Positions 1 through 9,299 of a stretch of DNA of 64,000 nucleotides are shown piece after piece; the first letter of the stretch is position 1; each line of letters opens with the position of its first letter. The position numbers and the translations under genes were made by a program. The notes under the pieces were generated by a model. It saw only the letters and a list, made by a program, of their open reading frames with translations, searched no databases and had not been told where the DNA came from. Origin of the DNA: Streptomyces sp. NBC_01237 (GTDB taxonomy: Bacteria > Actinomycetota > Actinomycetes > Streptomycetales > Streptomycetaceae); assembly GCF_035917275.1 (NCBI RefSeq), contig NZ_CP108508.1, forward strand, positions 3,906,001-3,970,000, given 5' to 3'.

Positions 1-122
1 GCGAGGCCCGCGGCCGCGCAGCGCAGGGCGGTGGTGAGACCGGCCACGCCGGAGCCGACCACCACGACATCAGCGTCGATGGCCCAGCCGGGGGCAGGGG
101 CGGTCAGCCGTATTCCGGTCAC
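1..122 (-). CDS. nadB: L-aspartate oxidase, N-terminal part (runs off the window)
   Basis: Only the first 40 codons are present. They start at a GTG and read into a Rossmann FAD-binding loop, VVGSGVAGL, followed by a helix rich in alanine, as expected for the flavoprotein that oxidises aspartate to iminoaspartate in NAD synthesis. The GTG lies inside the stop region of panC (GTGA overlap), so translation is probably coupled to panC. The family call rests on this nucleotide-binding motif plus the conserved Streptomyces order DUF2520-panC-nadB; another FAD oxidoreductase cannot be excluded from 40 residues. Confidence 0.75.
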   Translation of the reverse strand, partial: MTGIRLTAPAPGWAIDADVVVVGSGVAGLTTALRCAAAGL

Positions 123-1117
123 GTGAGGGCTCCGAAGGTCAGGGGGATGTTGTCGATCAGACGGGTGGCACCGACCCGCGCCGCGATGGCGAGGATCGCC
201 TCCCCGCTCTCGCGGTCGTCGGGGATCTCGGTGAAGTCCGCCGGGTCCACGAGGGCCAGATAGTCCAGGACGAGCGGCTGCCGTTCCCGGGCGGCGTCCA
301 GGAGGACCAGCTGCGCGGCTGCCCGTACGGCGGCGGGTCCGCCGCTCGGCCGGGCCAGCGCCACCGCCTGGGCGTCGGCCGCCAAGCGGGACTCGCCGAG
401 CGCGGTGAGCCCGGCGGCCCGGCCCGTGCTCGACGCGGTCGCCTGCGCGCGCTCGTGCAGCGCCTGCTGGGCGGCCAGTCTGTCCCGGGCCGCGAACAGC
501 GCGCGGGGCAGGGCGAGGGCGGTGTGCCGTTCCTCGGCGGAGAGGAAGCGGTTACGGCTGGAGAGCGCCAGGCCGTCCGGGTCGCGCACCGTGGGTACGC
601 CGGTGATCTCGACGCCGAAATTCAGGTCGCGCACCATGCGGCGGATCAGCGCCAGCTGCTGGGCGTCCTTCTGCCCGTAGAACGCCGCGTCGGGGCGGGT
701 GAGGTGGAGGAGCTTGGCGACGACGGTGAGCATGCCGTCGAAGTGCCCGGGGCGGGAGGCGCCTTCGAGGCGCTCGCCCATGGGGCCCGCGGTGATCCGG
801 ACCTGGGGTTCGCCGCCGGGATACACCTCGTCGACGGAGGGCGCGAAGACCGCGTCGGCCCCCGCGTCCGAGGCGACCGCCACATCGGCGTCGAGGGTGC
901 GCGGGTAGCGGTCCAGGTCGGCGGCCTCACCGAACTGGAGCGGGTTCACGAAGACCGTGACCACGACCTGGCCGGCCGGACCGGCGGCGGCGCGCGCGGC
1001 CCGGATCAGGGTGGCGTGGCCGTCGTGGAGGGCGCCCATCGTCATGACGACGGCACGCACCGCACCGGCCGGGCGGTGCAGGGCGTCCAGCTCGGCGGCG
1101 GTACGCAGGACGTTCAT
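119..1117 (-). CDS. panC: Pantothenate synthetase
   Basis: This 332-residue cytosolic enzyme joins pantoate and beta-alanine using ATP, the last step of pantothenate synthesis. It has the ATP-binding signature TMGALHDGH at residues 26-34, FVNPLQFG near 56-63 and a later GQKDAQQL segment corresponding to the family KDYQQ motif. The C-terminal third carries an alanine-rich insertion (about residues 225-290) that makes it longer than the usual 280-residue enzyme. Its ATG overlaps the stop of the upstream DUF2520 gene (ATGA), and its stop overlaps nadB, so the three form one leftward operon linking CoA and NAD precursor synthesis. Confidence 0.95.
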   Translation of the reverse strand: MNVLRTAAELDALHRPAGAVRAVVMTMGALHDGHATLIRAARAAAGPAGQVVVTVFVNPLQFGEAADLDRYPRTLDADVAVASDAGADAVFAPSVDEVYPGGEPQVRITAGPMGERLEGASRPGHFDGMLTVVAKLLHLTRPDAAFYGQKDAQQLALIRRMVRDLNFGVEITGVPTVRDPDGLALSSRNRFLSAEERHTALALPRALFAARDRLAAQQALHERAQATASSTGRAAGLTALGESRLAADAQAVALARPSGGPAAVRAAAQLVLLDAARERQPLVLDYLALVDPADFTEIPDDRESGEAILAIAARVGATRLIDNIPLTFGALT

Positions 1118-2049
1118 CGGGCCTCCCCCGCTCCGCTCTCGCCGTCGGCCAGGACGACGAGCAGGTCCTCGGCCAGCTCCGGCTTGAGCAGGCCGTGGGC
1201 GAGCGCCCGGTCGGCCGTGGCGCGGGCCATCGCGAGATAGCCGGCCACCGTCTGCGGGGCGTGCTCGCGCAGCTCGCCGACATGGGCGGCGACCGTGCCC
1301 GCGTCGCCACGGGCCACGGGTCCGGTCAGCGCCGCGTCGCCGGAGCGCAGGGCGTTGTCCAGCGCCGCGCCGAGGAGCGGGCCGAGCATCCGGTCGGGCG
1401 CCGTGACCCCGGCCTTGGCCAGCAGCTCCATGGCCTCCGCGACCAGGGTGACCAGGTGGTTCGCCCCAAGGGCGAGGGCCGCGTGATAGAGCGGGCGGGC
1501 CTCCTCGGCGATCCACTCCGGCTCGCCGCCCATCTCGATGACCAGGGCCTCGGCCGCCAGTCTCAGCTCCTCGGGGGCGGTGACCCCGAAGGAGCAGCCG
1601 GCCAGCCGCTGGACGTCGACGGAACTGCCGGTGAACGTCATCGCCGGGTGCAGGGCGAGCGGCAGTGCACCGGCCCGCCGGGCGGGGTCCAGGACCTTGG
1701 CCCCGTACCGCCCCGATGTGTGGACGATCAGCTGTCCCGGCCGTACGGCGCCGGTCTCGGCAAGGCCCTCGACCAGGCCGGGCAGGGCGTCGTCGGGGAC
1801 GGTCAGCAGCACCAGCTCGGCGCGCGCGAGGACCTCGGCGGGCGGCACCAGCGGTACGTCGGGGAGCAGCGTGGCCGCACGGCGCACCGACGCGTCGGAG
1901 ACGCCCGACACGGCCACCGGGCGGTGCCCGGCGAGCTGGAGCGCGGCGGCGAGGGCGGGACCGACCCGGCCCGCGCCGACGACACCGACGGTGAGGCGGG
2001 CGGGGCGGTCCCTCGCGTCGAGGGGTTCCTTCGAAGCTGTTGTGTTCAC
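1114..2049 (-). CDS. Rossmann-like and DUF2520 domain protein
   Basis: This 311-residue protein opens with a dinucleotide-binding loop, [16 protein letters not shown], near residues 19-34 and continues as the DUF2520 family, which resembles short ketopantoate- or 6-phosphogluconate-type dehydrogenases with a helical C-terminal domain. A conserved HPAMTFTG segment lies in the middle. I chose the GTG at 2049 because the glycine-rich loop follows after about 18 residues and the region upstream does not look coding. It is the first gene of the panC-nadB operon, overlapping panC by four bases. A role as a ketopantoate reductase substitute is suggested by the context but not shown by the sequence. 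Confidence 0.85.
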   Translation of the reverse strand: MNTTASKEPLDARDRPARLTVGVVGAGRVGPALAAALQLAGHRPVAVSGVSDASVRRAATLLPDVPLVPPAEVLARAELVLLTVPDDALPGLVEGLAETGAVRPGQLIVHTSGRYGAKVLDPARRAGALPLALHPAMTFTGSSVDVQRLAGCSFGVTAPEELRLAAEALVIEMGGEPEWIAEEARPLYHAALALGANHLVTLVAEAMELLAKAGVTAPDRMLGPLLGAALDNALRSGDAALTGPVARGDAGTVAAHVGELREHAPQTVAGYLAMARATADRALAHGLLKPELAEDLLVVLADGESGAGEAR

Positions 2050-2215
2050 GCGGCGACGGCCTTCCGTTCCAGTCCGCGGGGGGTACCGGACGATTTCTCT
2101 GCATGCTACGCCAGCGTTTCGGGAGACCTCCCGGCTGTCCACAGCCTGTGGGTAACTCTGCGGTCCGGGCGGAAACCGGCTGGGCGATGTCAGCGGTCCG
2201 GGCGATGATCGTCCC

Positions 2216-3370
2216 ATGGCAGTCACCGATGAGCAGGAGCAGAGGCAGCGCAGACTGACCGCTTGGCGGCGATCCCACCGGGTCCTGGCGCGGGCTTCGG
2301 CGGAGGGCACGCTCGGCGGACGGCTGGCCGCGCTGGTGGCCGACGCGGGAGCCGTCCATGACCTGGACGAGTGGACGGACGTCTACGGGGACGGGGTCGT
2401 CGCCGAGGTCGAACGGCGGGTCGCGGCGCTCCTCGGCATGGAGGACGCGGCGTTCTTCCCGACCGGGACGATGGCCCAGCAGGTCGCGCTGCGCTGCTGG
2501 GCGGGGCGTACGGGCAACGCGACGGTGGCGCTGCATCCGCTCTCCCATCCGGAGGTGCACGAGCGGGGTGCGCTCGCGGCGGTGAGCGGACTGCGCACGG
2601 TGCATCCGACGTCCGCCCCCCGGCTCCCCACGGCGGACGAGATCCGCGGCTTCCCCGAGCCGTTCGGCACGCTGATGCTGGAGCTGCCGTTGCGGGACGC
2701 CGGTTTCGTCCTGCCCACCTGGGAGGAGCTGGAGGCCGTCGTGGCCGCCGCCCGCGAGCGGGACGCGGTCGTGCATCTGGACGGGGCGCGGCTCTGGGAG
2801 TGCGGCCCGCACTTCGGGCGGGAGCTGTCGCAGATCGCGGGGCTCGCGGACAGCGTGTACGTCTCGTTCTACAAGTCGCTCAACGGGCTGTCCGGGGCGG
2901 TGCTGGCCGGTCCGGAGACGCTGGTCGAGGAGGCGCGCACATGGCGCCACCGGTACGGGGGCCAGGTCTTCCAGCAGTATCCGGCGGCGCTGTCCGCGCT
3001 GCTGGGCCTGGAGCGGGAGCTGCCGAGGCTGCCGGACTACGTGGCGCAGGCCAAGGTGGTGGCCGGGGCGCTGGCGGAGGGTTTCGCGGGCTCCGGGGTG
3101 CCGTGGTTCCGGGTGCATCCGGAGCCGCCGCACACGCACCAGTTCGTGGTCTGGCTGCCCTACGGCGCCGAGGCGCTGAACGAGGCTTCGGTGCGGCAGG
3201 CGGAGGAGACGGGGGTGACCCTGTTCCGGAAGTGGTTCGAGGGGGCGGCGGGGGCGGGCCTGCCTCCGGGGGTGTCGTTCACCGAGGTGACGGTGGGGGC
3301 CGAGGGGCTGGAGTGGACCGCGGGGGAGGTCCGGGAGGCCGTGGGGGAGTTCGTGGCGCGGTTGGGGTAG
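2216..3370 (+). CDS. Threonine aldolase / beta-eliminating lyase family PLP enzyme
   Basis: A 384-residue fold-type I PLP enzyme of the low-specificity threonine aldolase group, which cleaves beta-hydroxy amino acids to glycine and an aldehyde. The cofactor lysine is K220 in [11 protein letters not shown], and the upstream [10 protein letters not shown] segment supplies the aspartate that contacts the pyridine nitrogen. FPTGTMAQQ near residues 82-90 forms the phosphate-binding turn. It is divergent from the panC operon, with 166 bases between the starts. The ATG has no strong Shine-Dalgarno sequence. Substrate preference cannot be read from sequence. Confidence 0.88.
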   Translation: MAVTDEQEQRQRRLTAWRRSHRVLARASAEGTLGGRLAALVADAGAVHDLDEWTDVYGDGVVAEVERRVAALLGMEDAAFFPTGTMAQQVALRCWAGRTGNATVALHPLSHPEVHERGALAAVSGLRTVHPTSAPRLPTADEIRGFPEPFGTLMLELPLRDAGFVLPTWEELEAVVAAARERDAVVHLDGARLWECGPHFGRELSQIAGLADSVYVSFYKSLNGLSGAVLAGPETLVEEARTWRHRYGGQVFQQYPAALSALLGLERELPRLPDYVAQAKVVAGALAEGFAGSGVPWFRVHPEPPHTHQFVVWLPYGAEALNEASVRQAEETGVTLFRKWFEGAAGAGLPPGVSFTEVTVGAEGLEWTAGEVREAVGEFVARLG

Positions 3371-3547
3371 GCGGGGACGCGGGACTCACGGCCGCGGGAC
3401 TCACGGCCGCGGGGGCTCATGGCTGGACGGGGACGCGCGGGACTCACCACCCAGGCGCTCACCGCCCCGGCACTCACGGCCGCGGCGCTCGGCGAGTGGC
3501 GTTCCGCGAGTACGGCGGGGTCACGCCACACGGCTCGGCGAGTGGGG
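3371..3547. repeat. GC-rich intergenic stretch with short direct repeats
   Basis: Between the lyase gene and the small protein gene there are several copies of a unit close to GGGACTCACGGCCGC, two of them in tandem at about 3381-3411 and degenerate copies downstream. Nothing suggests a coding function. Slippage-generated repeats are the simplest explanation; the two genes converge here, so a weak terminator role is possible. Confidence 0.5.
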
Positions 3548-3712
3548 CTACGGGTGCTCGTGGTCGTTGGCGCGGAGCGTGTGGCGGGAGCGCCAGTGGT
3601 CGCGGAGGGTGCGCAGTACGTCCCAGTCGTGGCGTCCCGGCAGCGGGGGCGGGATCTCGCCCAGCCGGGCCGCGCGGTAGGTGTCGAACATCTGCTGCTG
3701 AATGGCGTCCAT
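3548..3712 (-). CDS. Small protein of 54 residues
   Basis: A short frame starting at an ATG at 3712 encodes MDAIQQQMFDTYRAAR, then a proline-rich turn (EIPPPLPG), then a basic helix rich in Arg, His and Trp that ends in HEHP. It has no membrane segment or signal peptide. I call it real because its amino acid composition is balanced, its reading frame is much better behaved than overlapping frames, and similar DxxxQQMxDxYRAxR small proteins are, as I recall, common in Streptomyces. It has no assigned function. It is divergent from the ArsR gene that follows. Confidence 0.6.
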   Translation of the reverse strand: MDAIQQQMFDTYRAARLGEIPPPLPGRHDWDVLRTLRDHWRSRHTLRANDHEHP

Positions 3713-3752
3713 GCCCTCAGACTGCGCAGATCACGGCCGTGCGGCCCGCCGA

Positions 3753-3769
3753 TTGACGACCGCCGTCAA
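3753..3769. promoter_or_regulatory. Inverted repeat, candidate ArsR operator
   Basis: TTGACG and CGTCAA form a perfect 6-bp inverted repeat around a 5-base centre, 40 bases before the GTG of the ArsR-type regulator. ArsR-family proteins usually bind such dyads over their own promoter, so autoregulation is a reasonable inference. The small protein gene at 3712 reads away on the other side and could share it. Confidence 0.4.
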
Positions 3770-3809
3770 GTGGCGCCCGGCCCCGTTCACGTAGCCCCAC
3801 TATGGAGCG

Positions 3810-4928
3810 GTGAGCGTGAACATCGACATCGCGGGTCTGCCCCCGGAACGCATCGTCTTCGAGACCTCGCCCCTCGCCGAGCTGGGGCTGGCTCTGCATG
3901 CGCTCTCCGAGCCCGGTCACCACCCGGGGCTGCACGGCTGGGCGACCGCGACCGCCGCCGGACTGGAACCGGACCTCGCGGACCGGATGCTGGAGGCGGA
4001 GTTCCTCTGGCGCAACACGTTCTCCGACATCTTCATGCCGTTCGCCGGTGTCCACGGCGGCGACGGCAGGACCGGGGCGAGCCTCGCCGAGGACCTGGAC
4101 ATCCTCGACCGGCTGGACGACGAGCGGTTCGTCTCCGCCGCGCTGGAGTTCACCTGCGCCGGCCTGTACGGGAGCGGGGCGCCGTCCCCGCTCGCGAGTG
4201 CGGCCATGCGGGCCCGCGCCCTGGATCTGGCGGCCGCCCGCGGCCCGCAGCAGGTGGAGTTCACACAGCGGCTGCTGGCCGACCCCGTCACCGTACGGAG
4301 CTGGATACGCCGCCTCTTCGAGGACTGCGACCAGGCGTTCTTCTCGGACACCTGGCGACGGGTGCGGGTCCAGCTGGTCGCCGACGCCCGGTACAAGACG
4401 GAGCTGCTGCGGCGCAAGGGACTCGGGGAGGCGCTGGGAGCGGTCTCCGCCGCGCTGTCGCTGAACGAGGACGCGAGCCGGATCAGCGTCGACAAGCTGT
4501 CCGAGGGCCGGACCAACGCCGCCGACCCCGCGGTCGGCCCCGGCCTCACCATGATCCCCAGCACCTTCGGCTGGCCGCACCTGATGGTGCTGCACGCCCC
4601 GGGCTGGCGGCCGGTGATCCACTACCCGGTGCACCTTCCCGAACTGCCCTCCCCCGCCTCCGTCGAGCTGCTCCAGCTCCGGATGGAGGCGCTGGCCCAC
4701 CCCATGCGGATGCGGCTGTGCCGCAACCTCGCCCGTTCCCCGTACACCACGGGCGAACTCGCCGACTCGCACGGCATCACGCCCCCCGAGGTCTCCCGCC
4801 ATCTCTCGCTGCTCAAGAAGGCCGGTCTCGTGACGACCCGGCGGCGCGGCCGCTATGTGCTGCACCAGCTGGACCTGACCGTCGTCGCACGGCTCGGCAG
4901 CGACTTCCTGGAGGGCGTGCTGCGGTAA
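3810..4928 (+). CDS. DUF5937 / ArsR-family winged-helix regulator
   Basis: This 372-residue protein has a long N-terminal DUF5937 domain (residues 1 to about 260) and an ArsR winged helix at about 285-360. The wing region contains MEALAHPMRMRLCRNL, the recognition helix ITPPEVSRHLSLLKKAGLV and a basic turn TTRRRGRYVLH. No metal-binding cysteine pair of classic ArsR sensors is visible, so the signal is unlikely to be arsenite. The N-terminal domain probably senses an unknown ligand. The start is GTG at 3810; a second GTG two codons later is equally possible. A dyad at 3753-3769 is a likely binding site. Confidence 0.85.
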   Translation: MSVNIDIAGLPPERIVFETSPLAELGLALHALSEPGHHPGLHGWATATAAGLEPDLADRMLEAEFLWRNTFSDIFMPFAGVHGGDGRTGASLAEDLDILDRLDDERFVSAALEFTCAGLYGSGAPSPLASAAMRARALDLAAARGPQQVEFTQRLLADPVTVRSWIRRLFEDCDQAFFSDTWRRVRVQLVADARYKTELLRRKGLGEALGAVSAALSLNEDASRISVDKLSEGRTNAADPAVGPGLTMIPSTFGWPHLMVLHAPGWRPVIHYPVHLPELPSPASVELLQLRMEALAHPMRMRLCRNLARSPYTTGELADSHGITPPEVSRHLSLLKKAGLVTTRRRGRYVLHQLDLTVVARLGSDFLEGVLR

Positions 4929-5006
4929 CGCGGTACAGCACCTCGGGGGCCGGGGCCGGCGACGGAGGCCGGAGGGGGACGGAGGCCGGAGGGCGACGGT
5001 CGCCGC

Positions 5007-5681
5007 TCAGCCCGTGCCGCCGCCCGCCCGGACCAGCCCGGTCTCGTACGCGAGGACGACGACCTGGACCCGGTCGCGCAGGTTCAGCTTGGTGAGGATG
5101 CGGCCGACATGTGTCTTCACGGTCGCCTCCGAGAGCACGAGCCGCGCCGCGATCTCCCCGTTCGACAGCCCCTGGGCGACCAGCAGCATCACTTCGCGCT
5201 CGCGTTCGGTGAGCTTCTCGACGTGCTTGTGCTGCGGCTCCCTGCCGCTGCTCGGCAGCATCGGCGCGAACCGGTCGAGGAGCCTGCGCGTGGTCGACGG
5301 GGCGACGACGGCGTCCCCGCTGTGCACGGAACGGATCGCGGCCAGCAGCTCGCCCGGCGGCACGTCCTTGAGCATGAACCCGCTGGCGCCCGCCTTCAGC
5401 CCCGAGAAGGCGTACTCGTCCAGGTCGAACGTGGTCAGGATGAGCACCTTGGGCGGGTCCGGCTGGGCGCAGATGCGGCGGGTCGCCTCGACACCGTCCA
5501 GCCTCGGCATCCGGACGTCCATCAGCACCACGTCGACGGCGGCGGAGCGCAGGACCTCGATCGCCTCGGCGCCGTCACCGGCCTCGGCCACGACCTCCAT
5601 GTCCGGCTGGGCGGCGAGCACCATCCGGAAGCCGGTGCGCAGCAGCACCTGGTCGTCGACGAGCATCACGCGGATGGCCAT
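5007..5681 (-). CDS. NarL/LuxR-family response regulator
   Basis: A 224-residue two-domain regulator. The receiver domain (1-120) has the acidic pair D9-D10, the phospho-acceptor D55 in [10 protein letters not shown] and the conserved lysine in FMLKDV. A LuxR-type helix-turn-helix occupies about residues 155-215 ([18 protein letters not shown] through the [11 protein letters not shown] recognition helix). It lies 123 bases downstream of the histidine kinase on the same strand, the usual arrangement of NarL-type pairs, and is the kinase's likely partner. The target genes are unknown; the neighbouring genes are not obvious candidates. Confidence 0.95.
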   Translation of the reverse strand: MAIRVMLVDDQVLLRTGFRMVLAAQPDMEVVAEAGDGAEAIEVLRSAAVDVVLMDVRMPRLDGVEATRRICAQPDPPKVLILTTFDLDEYAFSGLKAGASGFMLKDVPPGELLAAIRSVHSGDAVVAPSTTRRLLDRFAPMLPSSGREPQHKHVEKLTEREREVMLLVAQGLSNGEIAARLVLSEATVKTHVGRILTKLNLRDRVQVVVLAYETGLVRAGGGTG

Positions 5682-5804
5682 GAGGGTCCTTGTCTTGCGA
5701 TCGAGGTTCAGCGGTCGGTGGGCGGGCGAAACGGACGGGCTGGACGAGCGGACCGGACGGGGCGGCCCAGGGTGGACGGAACGGGCGGGCGAGCGCCCGG
5801 CCCT

Positions 5805-7007
5805 TCAGCTGGCGGGCTTGAGCGGCAGCAGCGCGCTGATCCGGAAGCCGCCGCCCGGCCGCGGTCCCGCGTCCAGCGTGCCTCCGACCATGCCGACCCG
5901 CTCCCGCATACCGATCATCCCGTGCCCGGCACCGTCGGCGCCGCCGTCCTCGTACAGTTCGTGCGCCGCGCCCCGGCCGTCGTCCTCCACCAGCAGCCCG
6001 AGGCCATCGTCGAAGTAGACCAGCCGCACACTGGCGCCGGCGTCCGGACCGCCGTGCTTGCGCGTATTGGTGAGGGCCTCCTGCACGATGCGGTACGCGG
6101 TCAGCTCCACGCCGCTCGGCAGGGGGCGCGGGGTGCCCTCGATCTTGAAGTCCACGGCCAGGCCGGTCTGCCTGACCTGCTCGATCAGGTCCTCGATCTG
6201 CTCGACGTCGGGCTGCGGCACATACTCGCCGCTCTCCCGGGTGTCCCCCGTACGCAGCACCCCGAGCAGCCGGCGCATCTCGGCGAGCGCCTGGCGGCCG
6301 GTGCTGGAGATGGTCTCCAGCGCCTGCCGGGCCTGATCGGGTGCGGCGTCCATGACATAGGCGGCGCCATCGGCCTGCACCACCATCACGGAGACGTTGT
6401 GCGCGACGACATCGTGCAGCTCACGGGCGATCCGGGCCCGTTCGGCGGCGACGGCGACCTTGGACTGCGCCTCGCGCTCCCGCTCCAGCCGGGCTGCGCG
6501 CTCCTCCAGCTGATCGAAGTAGGCCCGCCGGGTCCGCATCGAGTCGCCGAGCACCCAGGCGAGCACGAACGGCACCGTCATGATGATCGCGACGACGACC
6601 GACTGGACCCAGGTGTCCGTGTTCCCCTCCGGCCAGCGCAGCTGCGCCAGACCGGCCGCGCCCAGGCTGCAGACCAGGGCGAGCCTGGACGCCCAGCGCT
6701 CCCCGACCGTGGCCACGGTGAAGATGATCACGAGCATGGCGAAGTTCGCGAGGTTCGGCCGGATGCCGAGGACCAGCTGTACGACACCCACCAGGATGGT
6801 GAGGAGCAGCATCTTCTCGGGGGCGCGGCGGCGCAGGGCGACGACGGTGCACAGGCCCATCGCGACCGGAACCAGCAGCACGCGGTCCCGGGCGGAACCG
6901 AAGTCGTCCACGACGATCGACACGCCGGAGAGCCCGAGGAGGAAGACGGCCCAGAAGCTGTCGACGCCCGTCGGGTGTCTGCGGATGAAATCGTAGAGGC
7001 GCTGCAC
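5805..7007 (-). CDS. Two-component sensor histidine kinase (HisKA_3 type)
   Basis: A 400-residue membrane kinase with about five hydrophobic segments between residues 17 and 153 and almost no extracellular loop. It is therefore likely to sense a membrane or cytoplasmic state rather than an external ligand. The dimerisation/phosphoacceptor motif [18 protein letters not shown] puts the phosphorylated histidine at H198. The HATPase domain follows, with [10 protein letters not shown] (N box) and the glycine-rich [11 protein letters not shown] segment. A short coiled region at 164-190 links membrane and kinase domains. Translated first in the pair with the response regulator at 5007-5681. Confidence 0.95.
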   Translation of the reverse strand: MQRLYDFIRRHPTGVDSFWAVFLLGLSGVSIVVDDFGSARDRVLLVPVAMGLCTVVALRRRAPEKMLLLTILVGVVQLVLGIRPNLANFAMLVIIFTVATVGERWASRLALVCSLGAAGLAQLRWPEGNTDTWVQSVVVAIIMTVPFVLAWVLGDSMRTRRAYFDQLEERAARLEREREAQSKVAVAAERARIARELHDVVAHNVSVMVVQADGAAYVMDAAPDQARQALETISSTGRQALAEMRRLLGVLRTGDTRESGEYVPQPDVEQIEDLIEQVRQTGLAVDFKIEGTPRPLPSGVELTAYRIVQEALTNTRKHGGPDAGASVRLVYFDDGLGLLVEDDGRGAAHELYEDGGADGAGHGMIGMRERVGMVGGTLDAGPRPGGGFRISALLPLKPAS

Positions 7008-7103
7008 GTAACCCAGCGTAGGGACAGCCGACCCGTGCCCGGGTCAACCGGAGGACCGATCCAGGTCCCGGGACCGTACTCCCCAAGGTGGAGACTTGCC
7101 AAC

Positions 7104-8105
7104 GTGACGGATGAGTGGCGCGGGTGGCGGGAAGCGGCGGAGACCGCTTTGTACGGAGACGGGGGCTTCTACCGGAGCCCGGAAGGACCGGCGGGTCATT
7201 TCCGCACCTCGGTCCATGCCTCGCCGCTGTTCGCCGCCGCCGTCGCCCGGCTGCTGACCGGAACCGCGCGTGAGCTGGGGACGGACACCGTCGACCTGGT
7301 GGACGTGGGCGCGGGCCGGGGCGAGCTGGTGACCGGAGTGCTGGCGGCCGTCCCGGACGGTCTGACGGTACGGGCGTACGCCGTGGAGGTCGCCGCGCGC
7401 CCCGCGGGCCTCGATCCCCGGATCGAGTGGTGCGCCGAGCTGCCTCGGGGAACCACCGGGGTGCTCTTCGCCAACGAGTGGCTGGACAACGTGCCCACGG
7501 AGATCGCGGAGGCGGACGGCGACGGGATCGCCCGGTACGTCCTCGTCCGGCCCTCGGACGGTACGGAGCGGCTGGGGGAGCCGGTGACCGGCGCGGACGC
7601 GCGATGGCTGCGACGCTGGTGGCCGCTGTCCCGGCCCGGCGAGCGGGCGGAGATCGGCCGGACCCGCGACGAGGCGTGGGCGCGCGCGGTCGGGTCGCTG
7701 TCCGGCGGTCTCGCGGTGGCGGTGGACTACGCGCATGTACGGGGCGCGCGGCCGCCGTACGGGACCCTGACCGGCTTCCGGGCGGGGCGGGAGGTCCGGG
7801 CCGTGCCGGACGGTTCCTGCGATCTGACCTCGCATGTGGCGCTGGACGCGTGTGCGGCGGCGGTGGAGGTGGCGCGGGGCGCCGTACCGCCGGAGCTGAC
7901 GGATCAGCGGGCGGCCCTGCGCGGGCTGGGCATCGCCGGGGAACGGCCGCCCCTGGCGATGGCATCCACCGATCCGGCCGGTTACGTCCGGGCGCTGTCG
8001 GCGGCGGGCGAGGCGGCGGAACTGACCGCGCGGGGCGGTCTGGGCGACTTCGGATGGCTGACGCACCGGGTGGTGCCACCGGTCAGGGAATACTGTCCCG
8101 CATGA
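7104..8105 (+). CDS. MidA / NDUFAF7-type SAM-dependent methyltransferase
   Basis: A 333-residue protein of the SAM-dependent MidA group (formerly DUF185), homologues of human NDUFAF7, which dimethylates an arginine in the complex I subunit NDUFS2. The SAM-binding loop [11 protein letters not shown] lies at about residues 69-79 and the diagnostic [13 protein letters not shown] segment (family: ANExxDALPV) near 125-137. [10 protein letters not shown] and the YRDHT-like [12 protein letters not shown] region follow. The GTG at 7104 is chosen because the conserved N-terminal [11 protein letters not shown] helix begins at once. Its stop overlaps the ATG of the nuoD-like gene (ATGA), and NuoD is the bacterial NDUFS2, which strongly suggests that NuoD2 is the substrate. 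Confidence 0.85.
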   Translation: MTDEWRGWREAAETALYGDGGFYRSPEGPAGHFRTSVHASPLFAAAVARLLTGTARELGTDTVDLVDVGAGRGELVTGVLAAVPDGLTVRAYAVEVAARPAGLDPRIEWCAELPRGTTGVLFANEWLDNVPTEIAEADGDGIARYVLVRPSDGTERLGEPVTGADARWLRRWWPLSRPGERAEIGRTRDEAWARAVGSLSGGLAVAVDYAHVRGARPPYGTLTGFRAGREVRAVPDGSCDLTSHVALDACAAAVEVARGAVPPELTDQRAALRGLGIAGERPPLAMASTDPAGYVRALSAAGEAAELTARGGLGDFGWLTHRVVPPVREYCPA

Positions 8106-9244
8106 CGGAGACGACAGTCGGCATCGGCGGCGCGGCGGAGAGCACCGACATGGTGCTCAACATCGGGCCACAGCACCCCTCCACCCACGGCGTGCTCCGT
8201 CTGCGGCTCGTCCTGGACGGTGAACGGATCCAGCACGCGGAGCCGGTCATCGGCTATATGCACCGCGGTGCGGAGAAGCTCTTCGAGGCCCGCGACTACC
8301 GGCAGATCGTGATGCTCGCCAACCGCCACGACTGGCTGTCGGCGTTCTCGAACGAGCTGGGCGTCGTCATGGCCGTCGAGCGCATGCTCGGCATGGAGGT
8401 CCCCGAGCGCGCCGTCTGGACGCGCACACTCCTCGCCGAACTGAACCGGGTCCTCAATCATCTGATGTTCCTCGGCTCGTACCCCCTCGAACTCGGCGGG
8501 ATCACCCCGGTCTTCTACGCGTTCCGGGAGCGCGAGGAGCTCCAGGCGGTGATGGAGGAGGTCTCCGGCGGCCGGATGCACTACATGTTCAACCGGGTGG
8601 GCGGCCTCAAGGAGGACCTTCCGGCGGGCTGGCTCGGCCGGGCCCGGGACGCGGTCGCCTCGGTCCGGTCGCGGATGGGCGTGTACGACGATCTGGTCCT
8701 CGGCAACGAGATCTTCCGGGGCCGTACCCGCGGTGTGGGCGTCCTGTCGGCCGAGGCGGTGCACGCCTACGGGGTGTCGGGGCCGATCGCCCGCGCCTCC
8801 GGGGTCGACTTCGACCTGCGGCGCGACGAGCCGTATCTCGCGTACGGGGAGCTCCAGGACACCCTGAAGGTCGTCACCCGTACCGAGGGCGACTGCCTGG
8901 CCCGCTTCGAGTGCCTGCTGGAGCAGACGGCCAACGCGCTGGACCTGGCGGACGCCTGTCTGGACCGGATGGACGACCTGGCACCCGGGCCGATCAACCA
9001 GCGGCTGCCCAAGGTGCTGAAGGCCCCGGAGGGCCACACCTACGCCTGGACCGAGAACCCGCTCGGCGTCAACGGCTACTACCTGGTGTCCAAGGGCGAG
9101 AAGACCCCGTACCGGCTGAAGCTGCGCTCCGCCTCGTTCAACAACATCCAGGCGCTCACGGAACTGCTGCCGGGCACGCTGGTCGCCGACATGGTGGCGA
9201 TCCTGGGCTCGCTCTTCTTCGTCGTCGGGGACATCGACAAGTAG
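8102..9244 (+). CDS. nuoD2: Stand-alone NADH dehydrogenase subunit D paralogue
   Basis: A 380-residue homologue of the 49-kDa/NuoD subunit that carries the quinone site of respiratory complex I. Family landmarks are [15 protein letters not shown] (residues 20-34, with the quinone-site His at 29), [12 protein letters not shown] (51-62) and FREREEL. The canonical quinone-contacting tyrosine in the DY motif is Trp78 here (RHDWLS), LGTxxxDxGA reads [10 protein letters not shown], and the C-terminus ends GDIDK instead of GEVDR. It has no adjacent nuo genes. It is translationally coupled to the MidA-type gene upstream. It may be an alternative subunit or a complex I-like accessory protein; its function is not established. 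Confidence 0.88.
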   Translation: MTETTVGIGGAAESTDMVLNIGPQHPSTHGVLRLRLVLDGERIQHAEPVIGYMHRGAEKLFEARDYRQIVMLANRHDWLSAFSNELGVVMAVERMLGMEVPERAVWTRTLLAELNRVLNHLMFLGSYPLELGGITPVFYAFREREELQAVMEEVSGGRMHYMFNRVGGLKEDLPAGWLGRARDAVASVRSRMGVYDDLVLGNEIFRGRTRGVGVLSAEAVHAYGVSGPIARASGVDFDLRRDEPYLAYGELQDTLKVVTRTEGDCLARFECLLEQTANALDLADACLDRMDDLAPGPINQRLPKVLKAPEGHTYAWTENPLGVNGYYLVSKGEKTPYRLKLRSASFNNIQALTELLPGTLVADMVAILGSLFFVVGDIDK

Positions 9245-9249
9245 CCCCC

Positions 9250-9276
9250 GCGGGGCCGCCGGGTGAGCGGCCCCGC
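9250..9276. terminator. Hairpin between convergent genes
   Basis: A perfect 10-bp stem (GCGGGGCCGC with its complement) and a 7-base loop start six bases after the nuoD2 stop. The coiled-coil gene converges from the other side, so this probably ends transcription from both directions. There is no T-run, as is common in Streptomyces. Confidence 0.6.
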
Positions 9277-9299
9277 CCCGCGGCGGGCGAGCGGGACCG

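Noticed and set aside
119..3139. A single 1006-codon open frame on the minus strand
   Set aside because: Only the panC part has a recognisable product. The upstream part is an Arg/Pro-rich shadow of the DUF2520 gene and the lyase on other frames, as GC-rich DNA often produces.
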